From Symbiodinium microadriaticum (lineage: Eukaryota; Sar; Dinophyceae; Suessiales; Symbiodiniaceae), in NCBI GenBank assembly GCA_001939145.1, contig LSRX01001185.1, positions 152,958-216,957 of the forward strand: a DNA stretch of 64,000 nucleotides, written 5' to 3'. Both the position numbers and the translations under genes were made by a program. Below are positions 21,540 through 31,983 of the stretch, piece by piece; the first letter of the stretch is position 1; every line of letters starts with the position of its first letter. The notes beneath the pieces are model-generated. The model was not told the origin of the DNA. It was given only the letters and a program-made list of their open reading frames with translations, and did no database searches.

Positions 21540-23192
21540 CCATTGGCGAAGATGCGAGTCTTAAGCCCACGGGACCAGAGTCCCATCAAACCCTCCTTTT
21601 GAATAATGCCATGGGCCTCACCAACACATGCACCAACAGAGAAGACTCTTTCAAGCAGTCTGACCTGCATCACGCGAACAACTGCAAGAAACGAAGTGAG
21701 CAAGTATAAACACAGGCGGGATGCTGCTTCGAGGTAACCTTGAGACTGGCTCTGTACTCTGGCATTCTGTGGCGCATTGGACCATGTCGTTTCTCAAGGA
21801 TGCACGCTGCGGACATCTTGCAAGCCAAGGGGCTGATACGGCTCAGTGACGTTTGCCGATTCACTTTCAGGACTCGGATAGGGTTACAGATCGTGTCCGC
21901 CACCACCGATGAGGTGAAGCCAATGAAGGCATGCCGGACATGCTTCCCATACCTCACTGTGCCAACAAGTGACAGAGGCACGGACGGGAGTTGTAAGTCT
22001 GCGGGCTACTAGTTGCGGGGGCCAGCGACCCCAGAACTAAAGGTTAAAGCAGACCAGCCTCATCTCGAAGGGAGGAAGAATTTCGCGAAGCAGGTTATTC
22101 GTGTAGAACCACCTTGGTTCGGTTTGTCTCACACTCAGCTCAAGCAGGACCACCTAGTAGCACCCCATCAGATGTAAGACTGTGCCACCATGTGCCGAGG
22201 GACGGGTAGTGTCCAAAGGCTCCTGTAACCAAGACACCCAGGCCACCATGCCAAAGTGACAAGGGGTTCACAGTCGCCTGACGCAGAAGACTTCAGAGAA
22301 GCCTCCCGAACAAGTCGAAAAGCAACCAGCAGCTTTGCCCAGGGCCTTGCGCACGAGAACCTGCAAGCCGGCCTTGAAATACTGACAGCGGGAAACAGGC
22401 TGTGCTGCTCTGGACAGACAAACATCAGTCGCCTTGCCGTGAACCTGCTTGTTCACCTGAACATCCAGCACTTCTCGGATGACACGGAAAACAGGAAAAA
22501 ATTCCGGGTGCCTTCCATGCGTCCAAAGGCAGAATGACCACACGAAACGTGGCCGCCGTCACCGAGGCGCCTGAGAGCAGTCTCCAAAAACGAGCCTTGG
22601 GGGGGCCCTCCCATGCCAAGACGCAGAGCGTCTTCAGCGCCAAGGGCATCTCCACTTTCGCCAAGCCTCAGGCTGCGCGATATACTGCATCTGTGAGAGA
22701 AGAGACGTCTGATGATTCGCACACGCTTCTTCTGTCCAATTGCAAGGCGGAGGTGCTCGAGAGCGCTAGCTCGTTCGCCGCCTCTGCCAGCGCATGCTGG
22801 CAGGGAATCTCTCCGCACTCAGTGCAAACCGAGATGCGGTATCTCCAAATCTTGCTGTGGGAGCCAGAATCAGCGCGGGCCTAAGCTCTGAACCCATCCC
22901 AACACGAAGGAGATGATGACCCTGCCACACTGGTGCCACCCAGCAGCATCAAGCCTCGGTAGAACCGAGCAACTCCACCTTCACGATAAAGAGTTCGTGC
23001 GACCTTGACGGTGCCTTCACCATTCTTGTATTGGTACTCCATGATGGTCCGCAGCCACATCAAAGGAAAGACGTACATTACCTGGGCACACCCTCCTGCC
23101 ACACCACTGATAACGGCGGCATTGAAGGTGCGCAACACGCGGGCATCTGCTACTTCTGCCATCACCAAAGTCGGAGATCCACACACTCCCAC
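21540..23192 (-). CDS. Mitochondrial carrier (SLC25) family gene, multi-exon
   Basis: A solute transporter of the mitochondrial inner membrane; substrate not assignable. Successive minus-strand blocks follow the family: 22956-23192 has the first helix and signature (GVAGGCAQVMYVFPLMWLRT, then GGVARFYR); about 22740-22888 has the loop APTARFGDTA; about 22510-22600 has the second signature SGASVTAATFRVVILPLDAWK; about 22350-22450 has AGLQVLVRKALGK; about 22165-22225 has GAFGHYPSLGTWW; 21860-21960 has the third signature GFTSSVVADTICNPIRVLK; 21544-21640 has IIQKEGLMGLWSRGLKTRIFANG. The blocks lie in different frames separated by short gaps (about 60-200 bp), so at least five introns are implied; exact borders are uncertain. 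The signature acidic residue is replaced in repeats 1 and 3 (PLMWLR, PIRVLK). The terminal exon after TRIFANG was not found. Confidence 0.75.
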
Positions 23193-24336
23193 ATTTGTGC
23201 ATCAGTATAGGGACGTGAACTTGTGAGCCAAAGTGGCAAACTGCGGTGGCATCTGTCTCTCGTCCGACAATGGGAGCGTCCTGTGCCTATTGAAGGCCAC
23301 CTAAAACCCCATGCCGCGCAGGGTGGCAAGGCACAACCCTCCCTGCCCTTCCGACCCCTCAGCGTCCATCCCTTCAAACCTAGCGCATGCGTCCTGTGAA
23401 TCCGAGGCTCGGCCGAGCTGTAGCTTGCTAGCTCTTGCTGTAGCACTGTAGCCAAAAGCCCGACCGCCGGTGCTCCGTTTTCGAGCTTTTTTGCGTACTT
23501 TTGGGGTAGCCATGCCACCAAAGGGCTCGCATCATGAGCATCAGCGGCCCTAGTCCGGGACATCCGGGACATCCGGGGCGCGCATCATCAGCATCAGTGG
23601 GGCCCTTGGGACAGGTCAGGCGGGAGAAGGCCGCCTCCGTCCTTGCTAAATTTCTTGTTCGACATGGGTTGTGGTTTGAGCTAACTGCGCTGCCCATCCC
23701 GAGGCTTGGCCGAGCCGTAACTTGCAAGCTTTGCGCCAGCAAAAGGCGCGACCGGCAGTGCCGCCCTGCAGGCCCGCGCGGGACCAGCCATTCCCAGCCG
23801 GGGAGCATCATGAGCACTCGGGGCGCCCGCAACCGGCCCTGCAGTGCGACGCAATATTTTGCTCAAGTTTTGAGTGGGTTTCGGAAGACCGCGCAGGGCA
23901 CACAATCAGCGGGGTTCGGCGGAGGGGTGCATGGCCGTGCTCCGGGCTTCTAGCTGCGCTGCCCACCGGTGGGCGCAGCCCCGAGTAACCCGATAACTTC
24001 GACCCCGTAACCCGATCTTCATATTTACATGTTCATTGAATTCGCTTAAGCAAAGTGATTTCCATGCACTGTCGGTTTGAACAGACGTGGAGCAGCCAAG
24101 CAGTCTGAACCTGCCTCTGCCAATGCGGGGGAACGCTGGTCTTCGTCCTGTGCAGCTTCTTTCCGAGCAGCCTTCGAGACCGAAAGCCCACGGAAAGCCC
24201 ACGGCCTGGCCTTGGCTTCGCCCGGCTCTTGGCTGCCGTTCGCCTCACCTGCAAGTCCCTCCCTCTCGCGTCTCTCCCAAGCCTTCTCCAGAGGCCCCCA
24301 CGGCCCCGGCCCCCGCCTCTTTCGGAAGCTCTTGGC
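23193..24336. other. Intergenic DNA between carrier and CTQxY genes
   Basis: Contains an imperfect duplication: two stretches near 23390-23540 and 23690-23830 share the words GAGGCTCGGCCGAGC/GAGGCTTGGCCGAGC, GTAGC/GTAACTTGC and a CATCATGAGCA block. No gene recognised. Confidence 0.4.
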
Positions 24337-27300
24337 TCAAGCTCCCGGGGATCCTCTCGAGGCGTGCACGGAGAACGCGAGACTCTTTGCCGTGGTGGCA
24401 CAAGGCCTCCGAGCTCCCGGCACGCTTCGGCCGCTGAAGCCGCTGGGGCTGGAGCCGCTGAGCGTGGCCTCGGCCCTGGCTCCGGCCGTTTCCACGAAGG
24501 CGAAGTGGCTCAGATCCGGATCGGCGGGAGCACTGGGAGCACTGGGAGCACTGGGAGCACTGGGAGCACTGGCCCCTTTTGCGGAGAAGCTTGGACTCCC
24601 TGTCCTACTAACTTCACGAGCTCTGTCCTCCTCCTGAGTGGTCTTTGCAAAGCAGAATTGGCTGAGGCCAGTGCCATCCTCCTTGACGTCGGCTTCAGCT
24701 CTGCACTCCGTGTCGGAGAGTCGATCGGAGGAGTCCTCGACCCTCGCTGTGTGCTCTTGGGGCGTCTCACCCGGCGAAGGTGCGGAAACTTCCATGGTCT
24801 CGACCGGTGCAGCCAAGGGCTCGAGGGCTTCCGAGCACTGCGAAGCCTGTACTTCTGTCTGCTCGGGCACCGGTGCTCTTGGGGAAGGCGACGCACTGGG
24901 TGTGGCAGGCGCCGTCGATGCCGCCGAAGCCGAAGGGGAGCCTTCCTTGGCCGTGGAAACAGAGGCCGGTGCAGGCGCGCCGAGGCCCAGGCAGGTTGCC
25001 AGGGCTGTCGGCGCTTCCTGGGCAGGCGAAGCCGGCATCGTTGATTGCGACTCCGTGTCGGACTCGGCCGACATCAGCTGACATCTCACGTTGGTGTTTA
25101 GGCCTGCACTGCCTGCCCTCCGGCAAGGAGTCGGGATTTCATCTGCCTGCAAGCCTGTCTTACACTTACTCTCGGCCTCTGTGGCAAGGTTCTGCGGCCC
25201 TCGCTTGACAGCATGTATTTGCTGCAGCCATGCAGGCACACAGTCTCCATCGTGTTTCGGCGGAGAAAGGGTACCGAAATCCAGGGTTCGCCGTGTACTT
25301 TGTCTCTTTGCAAGCGAAATCTCAGAAGCCTGGCAGCCCAGGCTCTGCACGCTCTCTTGCTTCGGGTCGAGTGCCTGACTCCACAGCAAATCCACCGAAG
25401 CAAGAGAGCGGTCTGGGCTTCCAGGCGGTGAGGCGTTCGGCGCGCCTCTCGGCTTCGCCGGCTTCGCGGAGACTGCCTCCGTTTTCACCAAGTCAGTCTG
25501 GCTTCCCTGCACGAAGGGCGAGAGCTCAAGCTCGGATTGCGGTGACAGGCCCACAAGCGCCAGAGTACCCGGGGAAGGTTCGCAATTTTCATCAACCTCC
25601 TCCTGCTTTGCAGCCAGGAAATCTCGCAGCGAAGGTGCTGCAACCTTCTGCGGGATGCGCCCACCCCACAAGGCATAACAGGCTGCAGAGTAGGCATCCA
25701 CATCCACCGCTTCAACACTTTCGTCACGAGGCCGCTTCGGGATTAGTAGGCTCAACCGTGGAGGTTGTGGCTTATTGGCGGCTAGTCTTGCATTAGGAGT
25801 CTCCTCTTTCGAGCCGACATGCGCTCGAGTGTCATCCTCGCATGTCTGTACCATCACAGAAACCATGCGGGGTCGGCACCTGCGGGCATTGTCCGGTGCA
25901 CGAAGCTGTGGTTCGCCAAGACAGTCACTTGCGACGACCTTCCTTTCGTGTCGAACCCCCTTGCATCCTCCATCTAGGGGCTGAGCACGCGCAACACCAT
26001 GAGGATGCTGCTGACCTGAACAAACATCAAAAACAGCCTCGTGAGCCTCGCACTGCAAAGTACATGCCATATCATCAGAAATTGCAGACGGGGCTGCTGC
26101 AGAAACGTCTGCCCTGCACGCAGCAAAACCCTCACTGTCTCCGTTGCCTTCGTTGATCGCACGTTGCTGGGCGGACCCGCCGCTTGGGAGGTTGGGCATT
26201 GGCGTTGCCTCGCACAACTCCGTTTGCTGTTCCTGCTTTTCACATTGCAAGAGCTCGGCAGTTATGTCCTCATCGTCACTTGCGCCATTGTATGCTTGGG
26301 TACAAGCCAGGTCGTTGCAAAGCCGAGGAGGCCGCATCTCTGCGCAGCTTGTCGTGACAGGGTTTGCTGCAGGTGCTTCTGCATTGCTTGTCGAGCCAAC
26401 TTCTTCGATGCCCTCGTGGGGCTCGTACTGCAAAGTACATGCCATATCATCCGAAATTGCAAACGGGGCTGCTGCAGAAACGTCTGCCCTGCATGCAGCA
26501 AAGCCCTCACTGTCTCCGCTGCCTTCGTTCATCGCACGTTGCTGGGCAAACGCGCCGCTTGGGAGGTTGGGCATTGGCGTTGCCTCGCACAACTCCGTTT
26601 GCTGTTCCTGCTTGCTACATTGCAAGAGCTCGGCAGTTATGTCCTCATCGTCACTTGCGCCATTGTATGCTTGAGGCCGCATCTCTGCGCAGCTTGTCGT
26701 GACAGGGTTTGCTGCAGGTGCTTCTGCATTGCTTGTCGAGCCAACTTCTTCGATGCCCTCGTGGGGCTCGTACTGCAAAGTACATGCCATATCATCCGAA
26801 ATTGCAAACGGGGCTGCTGCAGAAACGTCTGCTCTGCATGCAGCAAAGCCCTCACTGTCTCCGCTGCCTTCGTTCATCGCACGTTGCTGGGCAAACGCGC
26901 CGCTTGGGAGGTTGGGCATTGGCGTTGCCTCGCACAACTCCGTTTGCTGTTCCTGCTTGCTACATTGCAAGAGCTCGGCAGTTATGTCCTCATCGTCACT
27001 TGCGCCATTGTATGCTTGAGGCCGCATCTCTGCGCAGCTTGTCGTGACAGGGTTTGCTGCAGGTGCTTCTGCATTGCTTGTCGAGCCAACTTCTTCGATG
27101 CCCTCGTGGGGCTCGTACTGCAAAGTACATGCCATATCATCAGAAATTGCAGATGGGGCTGCTGCAGAAACATCTGCCCTGCATGCAGCAAAGCCCTCAC
27201 TCTCTCCCCCGCCGCTTGGGAGGTTGGGCATTGGCGTTGCGTCGCAGAGCTCCGTCTGCTGCTCCTGCCTGCCAGATTGCAAGAGCTCGGCAGTGAAGTC

Positions 27301-27738
27301 CTCGTCGTCACTTGCGCCATTGTATGCTTGGGTGCAAGCATACTCATTGACATGCGAAAGAAAAGGCGTTGTGCTTGCTGTAGTTGTAGCTTCATCGATC
27401 TTTTTTCTGGGGCGCTGGGCGTCTCCTTCAGCCTGGTCTTGGCTGTCCCCAAGCCCATATGCCTGTGTCGAAGGAAGACCATCAGCAAAACTCTCGAAAG
27501 CAGCTATGTCTTCGCAGTACAGCTGCGTGCATGCGAGCTCTAACTCTGCTTGAGGGCCCACTGCCATCGATCCTGCATGCCATTCGACGGGCTGATCGTC
27601 AGCATTCCTTTCGTGCAAATCTTGGTACGGCCTCCCTTCCTTACTACAGAGGACAGATTCTGAACTGCTTAGTCGTCTTGCTGTCTCCCCAGCAAGCAAC
27701 CCACGCAGATTACAATGGCGTTGTTCGCACTTGGCCAT
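24337..27738 (-). CDS. Large disordered protein with repeated CTQ(A/L)Y motifs
   Basis: Uninterrupted frame of 1133 codons beginning at ATG (27736-27738), preceded in frame by a TGA only four codons upstream, so this is the natural start; context GCAATGG is favourable. The first half repeats a short motif, [DEM]xACTQAY or ACTLQY (for example ELACTQLYCED, YACTQAYNGASDDED, MACTLQYEPHEG), about ten times, each next to an acidic patch. Four units of about 115 residues are tandem copies. The second half is Ser/Pro/Ala/Glu-rich with two variants of LS(Q/H)F(C/A)F(A/V). No globular domain is visible. TQ followed by an aromatic resembles the phospho-TQxF sites of DNA-damage adaptors such as MDC1, bound by FHA domains; this is an analogy, not homology. 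Further downstream exons are possible. Confidence 0.7.
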   Translation of the reverse strand: MAKCEQRHCNLRGLLAGETARRLSSSESVLCSKEGRPYQDLHERNADDQPVEWHAGSMAVGPQAELELACTQLYCEDIAAFESFADGLPSTQAYGLGDSQDQAEGDAQRPRKKIDEATTTASTTPFLSHVNEYACTQAYNGASDDEDFTAELLQSGRQEQQTELCDATPMPNLPSGGGESEGFAACRADVSAAAPSAISDDMACTLQYEPHEGIEEVGSTSNAEAPAANPVTTSCAEMRPQAYNGASDDEDITAELLQCSKQEQQTELCEATPMPNLPSGAFAQQRAMNEGSGDSEGFAACRADVSAAAPFAISDDMACTLQYEPHEGIEEVGSTSNAEAPAANPVTTSCAEMRPQAYNGASDDEDITAELLQCSKQEQQTELCEATPMPNLPSGAFAQQRAMNEGSGDSEGFAACRADVSAAAPFAISDDMACTLQYEPHEGIEEVGSTSNAEAPAANPVTTSCAEMRPPRLCNDLACTQAYNGASDDEDITAELLQCEKQEQQTELCEATPMPNLPSGGSAQQRAINEGNGDSEGFAACRADVSAAAPSAISDDMACTLQCEAHEAVFDVCSGQQHPHGVARAQPLDGGCKGVRHERKVVASDCLGEPQLRAPDNARRCRPRMVSVMVQTCEDDTRAHVGSKEETPNARLAANKPQPPRLSLLIPKRPRDESVEAVDVDAYSAACYALWGGRIPQKVAAPSLRDFLAAKQEEVDENCEPSPGTLALVGLSPQSELELSPFVQGSQTDLVKTEAVSAKPAKPRGAPNASPPGSPDRSLASVDLLWSQALDPKQESVQSLGCQASEISLAKRQSTRRTLDFGTLSPPKHDGDCVPAWLQQIHAVKRGPQNLATEAESKCKTGLQADEIPTPCRRAGSAGLNTNVRCQLMSAESDTESQSTMPASPAQEAPTALATCLGLGAPAPASVSTAKEGSPSASAASTAPATPSASPSPRAPVPEQTEVQASQCSEALEPLAAPVETMEVSAPSPGETPQEHTARVEDSSDRLSDTECRAEADVKEDGTGLSQFCFAKTTQEEDRAREVSRTGSPSFSAKGASAPSAPSAPSAPSAPADPDLSHFAFVETAGARAEATLSGSSPSGFSGRSVPGARRPCATTAKSLAFSVHASRGSPGA
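26020..27340 (-). repeat. 345-bp coding tandem repeat
   Basis: About four in-frame copies (115 codons each) inside the CTQxY gene. The two central copies, roughly 26320-26664 and 26665-27009, differ at only about one base, whereas the outer copies are more diverged and have small in-frame insertions or deletions. Points to recent unequal exchange or gene conversion. Confidence 0.9.
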
Positions 27739-29768
27739 TGCTGAGCTTCATGGAACACAACTGACCGTGTAAACAGACCTGTGAGAAGCTTAACCGTTCA
27801 TGGTGCATCCGGTAGACAATGCGAGGTCATAGTATCTAGATTCGATCCTGTTGAGATGCATCAGAATTATCTCACTGCCAAGCCGAAAAAGCTGCAGCAC
27901 AGAACACTCCCGCACATGCAAGTGCCCACCATGCAGCCGCTGTCGTCGCACATGGTGCAAACTCCATCGATTCCGCGCGCCCCACCATCTCCCGGAGTGC
28001 TAACACCCTCCACCAAATCCCCATGCATGCCAGCTGCAAAAGCTGAATTAAGGGAATGTCACAAACACCGGCGCTTGCATGGCTCCTCATTTAGCTCCTT
28101 CCGCGGGAGCTGAACCAACGAGCTTCACCCTTTCAAACAGCACAGGCCTTGACCTTTTTGCCATGGTCTGCTGATCTTTTGATGCCTGGACAGAACACCG
28201 AATCCAAGTTGCATTCAACTGCAAAGTCTCCATGCCCCCCCCCCCTGCCTTGCCTTGCCGAAACTGAGGCAGGCACAGCGCCTTCGTACATCGAGTTCTC
28301 CTCGGATCAAGACTCATCGAGCCGCACTCGGCAAATCTCGGGTCCGCTCGGGTCCGGACTCTCCCAGGGCCGCGCCAACCTCACGGCAAGATGCCAGGCC
28401 GTTCCGAAGGGAACTATGCAACTCAGCTTCGAGCCTCAAGTGTGCAAGCAGCGGCTCGCACCACAAATACTGCCGCCAGGATCTGGCATCAGGATTGGGT
28501 CCGGAATCATACGACCGTCTCCGTTACAGTGCAGGCTGGGGTCTGCTCAGCCCTAGTGGCAGGGGAGACGCGAATACCGCTACGAATTTTTAGGGGCTCC
28601 ACCATAAAGCCGAAAGCAGGAAAGTCCCAAAACCCTGTCCTTAACCCTGAGCCGATGGGCCCGCCACGCGATTGTGGCGCTTTGGCCCAGCCTGGGCCCC
28701 CTCCAGGAGAACAAAAGACTCCAAGCACCGCCTTGCTGGGAGAGGGCAAAAGCAGAGAAGGGCCGGAAGAGAGAAAAGGTAGAGAAACAGATCAACAGAG
28801 AGAGAGAGAGGCAGAGAGAGGAGCACTTCGGTTTCTGAGGCTGTCGGCTGAAGCACCAGGCCGACCAAGCAGGCCTCATCTTTCTCTCTTCTCGGCTCGG
28901 AATTAAAACGACGGCCCTTGGGGATCCTGGCTGCAAGAGAAGCCGCCGCCACAGCTTGGAGACCCAGCAGAGGTCCTCGTCGAGCCACGAAGCTACTCGC
29001 ACTCCCTCTCCGCGTCTCGCCTCGCCTTTTTTCAGCGGCGCGCCCCGATGGACCTCCGCGAATCACCCTCTCAGCGAATGCGCCAAGGAGCCTACTTCAG
29101 ACAGCGGCGGTGGCTTTGCTTGGCCGAAGTCGCAGTCGCCGCTGGCTTATGGCAGACATGTCTCATGCATGAGGACCCCGAAGAGACGGACTCTGCTGCT
29201 TTGTGCCCATGTGGCAGACGTTCCTGTTTGCACGCATGGTTCAGAGGCTGTATTGAGCAGCGTTTTGCAGTGGTCTGCTTCGTTATGTTAACCGACATGT
29301 GAAACTGCAGCGCAAACGGCGGAGATGGCCTTGCTTCCTGCAACCGCATTTCTGTGGACTGCAGGCCACAAGCTGCATCAAGGCTGTCTTCTCACACGGC
29401 AGGATCTCAAGGCGGAGTCAGCAGGTGGCCCAGGACCGACACGAATCAGGCGGGCGTGATGCCCTTATGTACATGCCTCCTCCGCCTTCAGCGGCTGGAT
29501 CCTTCCAGCTAAGGCAGCTAAGGACTTGCCTTGTGCAGCGCGCTGCCGCACAGAGCTTGACAGCAAGACCTGGTTCCTGCACAGGCTGACTTCAGCAAGT
29601 AGCGGGTAGCGCAGACATGCTGCAGCATTTTCCAACAACCCTTATCTGTGATGGGGACATGTCCGAGACTTCAGCAAGCGAAAAACCCATCGTTGCAAAT
29701 GAATTGGAAGCCTCCAGCATTGGCACTTGCCCTGGAAGACCTGCAGCCTCCACTGAGGGGCTAGCCGG
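27739..29768. other. Intergenic region without recognised gene
   Basis: Short frames only. A minus-strand stretch near 27900-27960 is Cys/Ala-rich in more than one frame, and a GAGA tract lies at 28795-28825. None is supported as a gene. Confidence 0.4.
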
Positions 29769-31579
29769 CTAGTCAACACAACACTTTGCAGCCACCATTT
29801 GTCTGGAATGTGCCGCGCCGAAACCCCCTGTCTTTCCGTGTACTGACACCGTGAGTAGGATGCCGCTCACGAGTCCACAGAACCATCCGACCAAACCTGT
29901 GGCAAAGGGGCCGTGCACTGAGACAGAGAATAGGAGCCGAAGCGAGCCTCCGATCATAGCTCCAATGGGAATGGAGAGACCGAAGGTCAGCAGAGCAGGA
30001 ACGAGACCACAAATGGCGCCGACGAAGCCTCACTCACAGTGTTATTGACATGAAGCTGCCCCCGGTGAAACCCCCAAGAGCCTCCACCAGCCATGCCCAG
30101 GGTTCCGCAGCCCAAGCTGATCCTCAAGTACCCGCTGCCGCTGCACACCGCACACCTCCTCTTGTTGTTCCTCTTTTGTCGGCAGCCGAGCGGCATGGAG
30201 CCTCCAAGCAGCGTGGGAGCCGCTTGGAGCGCTTGGAGGCTCCACTTTGGAGCGGCCGAGGTTCCTGGAGCCTCGGAGAGACCGGAGAGTGTCGGAGAGT
30301 GGAAAAAACTTGAGCGTGAACCGCAGGAAGCCACGTGCCGAAGGGCGACGATCCTCCATCTTCGAAGGAGGGTCTGCAGCTGTCGACAAGTGCCAATGCC
30401 GAGGAGCTTCACCTCAACCGGACAAATCATGGACAGCGACAGCCCCTTGACCCCCCTGCTTGGATGTGTCCAGGTCGCATAGGCACCGACAGCACCGACG
30501 GTCCATTCTGCCAGCACTGCCTCCAGCTCTGCACCTTTCAAGTCGTCCCTTGCCCCGGCACTGGGCCCGACCTCAGTGAAGTAAATCCATACCGCAGGAC
30601 ACCCAGCCGGAGCATCTCACCCGTTCAAGCCAAGCCACGGCAGCCGCGGGCTGAGCGCACTGGCTGCGACTTCCAGCGAGCCTGGGAGGCTCGGCCAAGC
30701 TCCGTGCATCTCGCGGCGTGTCCCGCGGCGTCAGCTGCCGCCGCAGGCCTTCCAAAAGCTCCCAAAAAAAAAAAGCTCGGCCTTTACCGCCTGTACCCAC
30801 TGCAAAGTTGGAGCTGGGACGTCTGGGATTCCGCACCGTAGGAAGCGCCGCAGACAGCCTCCTGCGGTCCGAAGAGAAATCGCCGCACTGGGCTTGGCAG
30901 CAGCTGTGCAAGCGGCCGTCCTTGGGCTTCCGGGCTTCGAGCTTCGGAGAGCTTCGGGCTTTGGGACTCTCGCAGCCTCGGCTCTGAAGAGCATCTCTTG
31001 GAGCTCCGGCCCAAGGCCGCTACGGATGCTCTTCTGCTCTTCCTCGTCCAAAGTGAAGAAGAGAAGCATGGAGAAACGGGTGACGTTGAGTATCCGCTGC
31101 TTTGCGGCCCTGGTGATGTCGTGTAGGACATCGAACCTCAGCTGCCGGGAAGCACTGGAAAACGCAGCACGTCTGAATGCTTGCGCCGGGAGGCAGCGGG
31201 CGCCGAAGAACGCACGGCACCTGGCCAGGGAAGCAGATCTTCGATCAGGCCGAATCTGGCCGTGATCGGCCTCGCTGCTCACCAGAGCCAGCAGGCCCTT
31301 CCGCCAAATGGCCAGACACAAGGCGGCCGCCAGCCTACGGAAAGTCTGCAGATCAGCAAACGGGGGAGCTCCAGCTTCCACAGGGTGGTCTGAAAGCGTG
31401 CTGCAGAGGCACGCAGACCCCGCAACTGCTGTAGATCCCAGGACCAGAACGCCCAGGTAGCTCCACTGCTGCTGTGGCATCCTCAGTGCTTGAGCATGAC
31501 ATAAACATGCCAATGGAGCACTGAAACAGGAGTCAAGGCTTCTACCAAAGCATCGCTGCCACAGTCGTGGCACCGACAT
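29769..31579 (-). CDS. Putative multi-exon membrane protein with a CxxCxGxG motif
   Basis: First exon 30731-31579: a short N-terminal leader, then a hydrophobic segment (YLGVLVLGSTAVAGSACLC) and a long helical, Ala/Arg-rich stretch. Further minus-strand blocks follow at about 30060-30540, containing a DnaJ-type zinc motif CAVCSGSG, and at 29769-30030, containing two Gly/Leu-rich hydrophobic helices (GLVPALLTFGLSIPIGA and GLVGWFCGLVSGILLTV). The blocks are in different frames, so introns are needed. That they form one gene is inference from order, strand and spacing. Organelle-envelope or secretory location is likely given the N-terminal hydrophobic segment; function unknown. Confidence 0.35.
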
Positions 31580-31983
31580 CTACGGTTCAAAGCTCCGGAA
31601 CCAAAAAGGCAAGGACAGTGACATGGTTGAGCTTCCGATACTATATTGATTCAGAGAAGGTGCGGATCTTTTATTCTCTCCGATGACTCCTATGCTATGA
31701 TCGGTCTCGGGTTCGACTGACGCAGCCGTGCGAAGGGGAAAAGCTCTTGCTATGAGTCGAACAGACTCGGGAAGATCAGAATGGGAGTAGGTCTCTCATC
31801 TACGTCTATGCACAGTAGCACACACACATTCAAGAATCTCAGCGTGCTACATCTCGAACCCTACTTTCTCACAATGTGTGTGCTGATGGGCTGAGATTGC
31901 TTCGCATTTCAGCGAGAATGTGCTGCAAAGGGAGGAAGGGAGTTCGACCCAGGTCCTTGCCTGGACACTGAAAAATACAGCGC
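31580..31983. other. Spacer between two genes
   Basis: No motif seen. It separates the 5' end of the membrane-protein frame from the 3' end of the PcfJ-like gene; both genes are on the minus strand. Confidence 0.5.

Noticed and set aside
24332..24341. TTGGCTCAAG, the 3' ten bases of the dinoflagellate spliced leader
   Set aside because: Only ten bases match and the upstream part of the leader is absent, so it is not a convincing relic.
24229..27553. Long plus-strand frames (for example 26041-27543, 500 codons)
   Set aside because: They are antisense to the CTQxY gene and owe their length to its 345-bp repeat; composition is Cys/His/Leu-rich without a domain.
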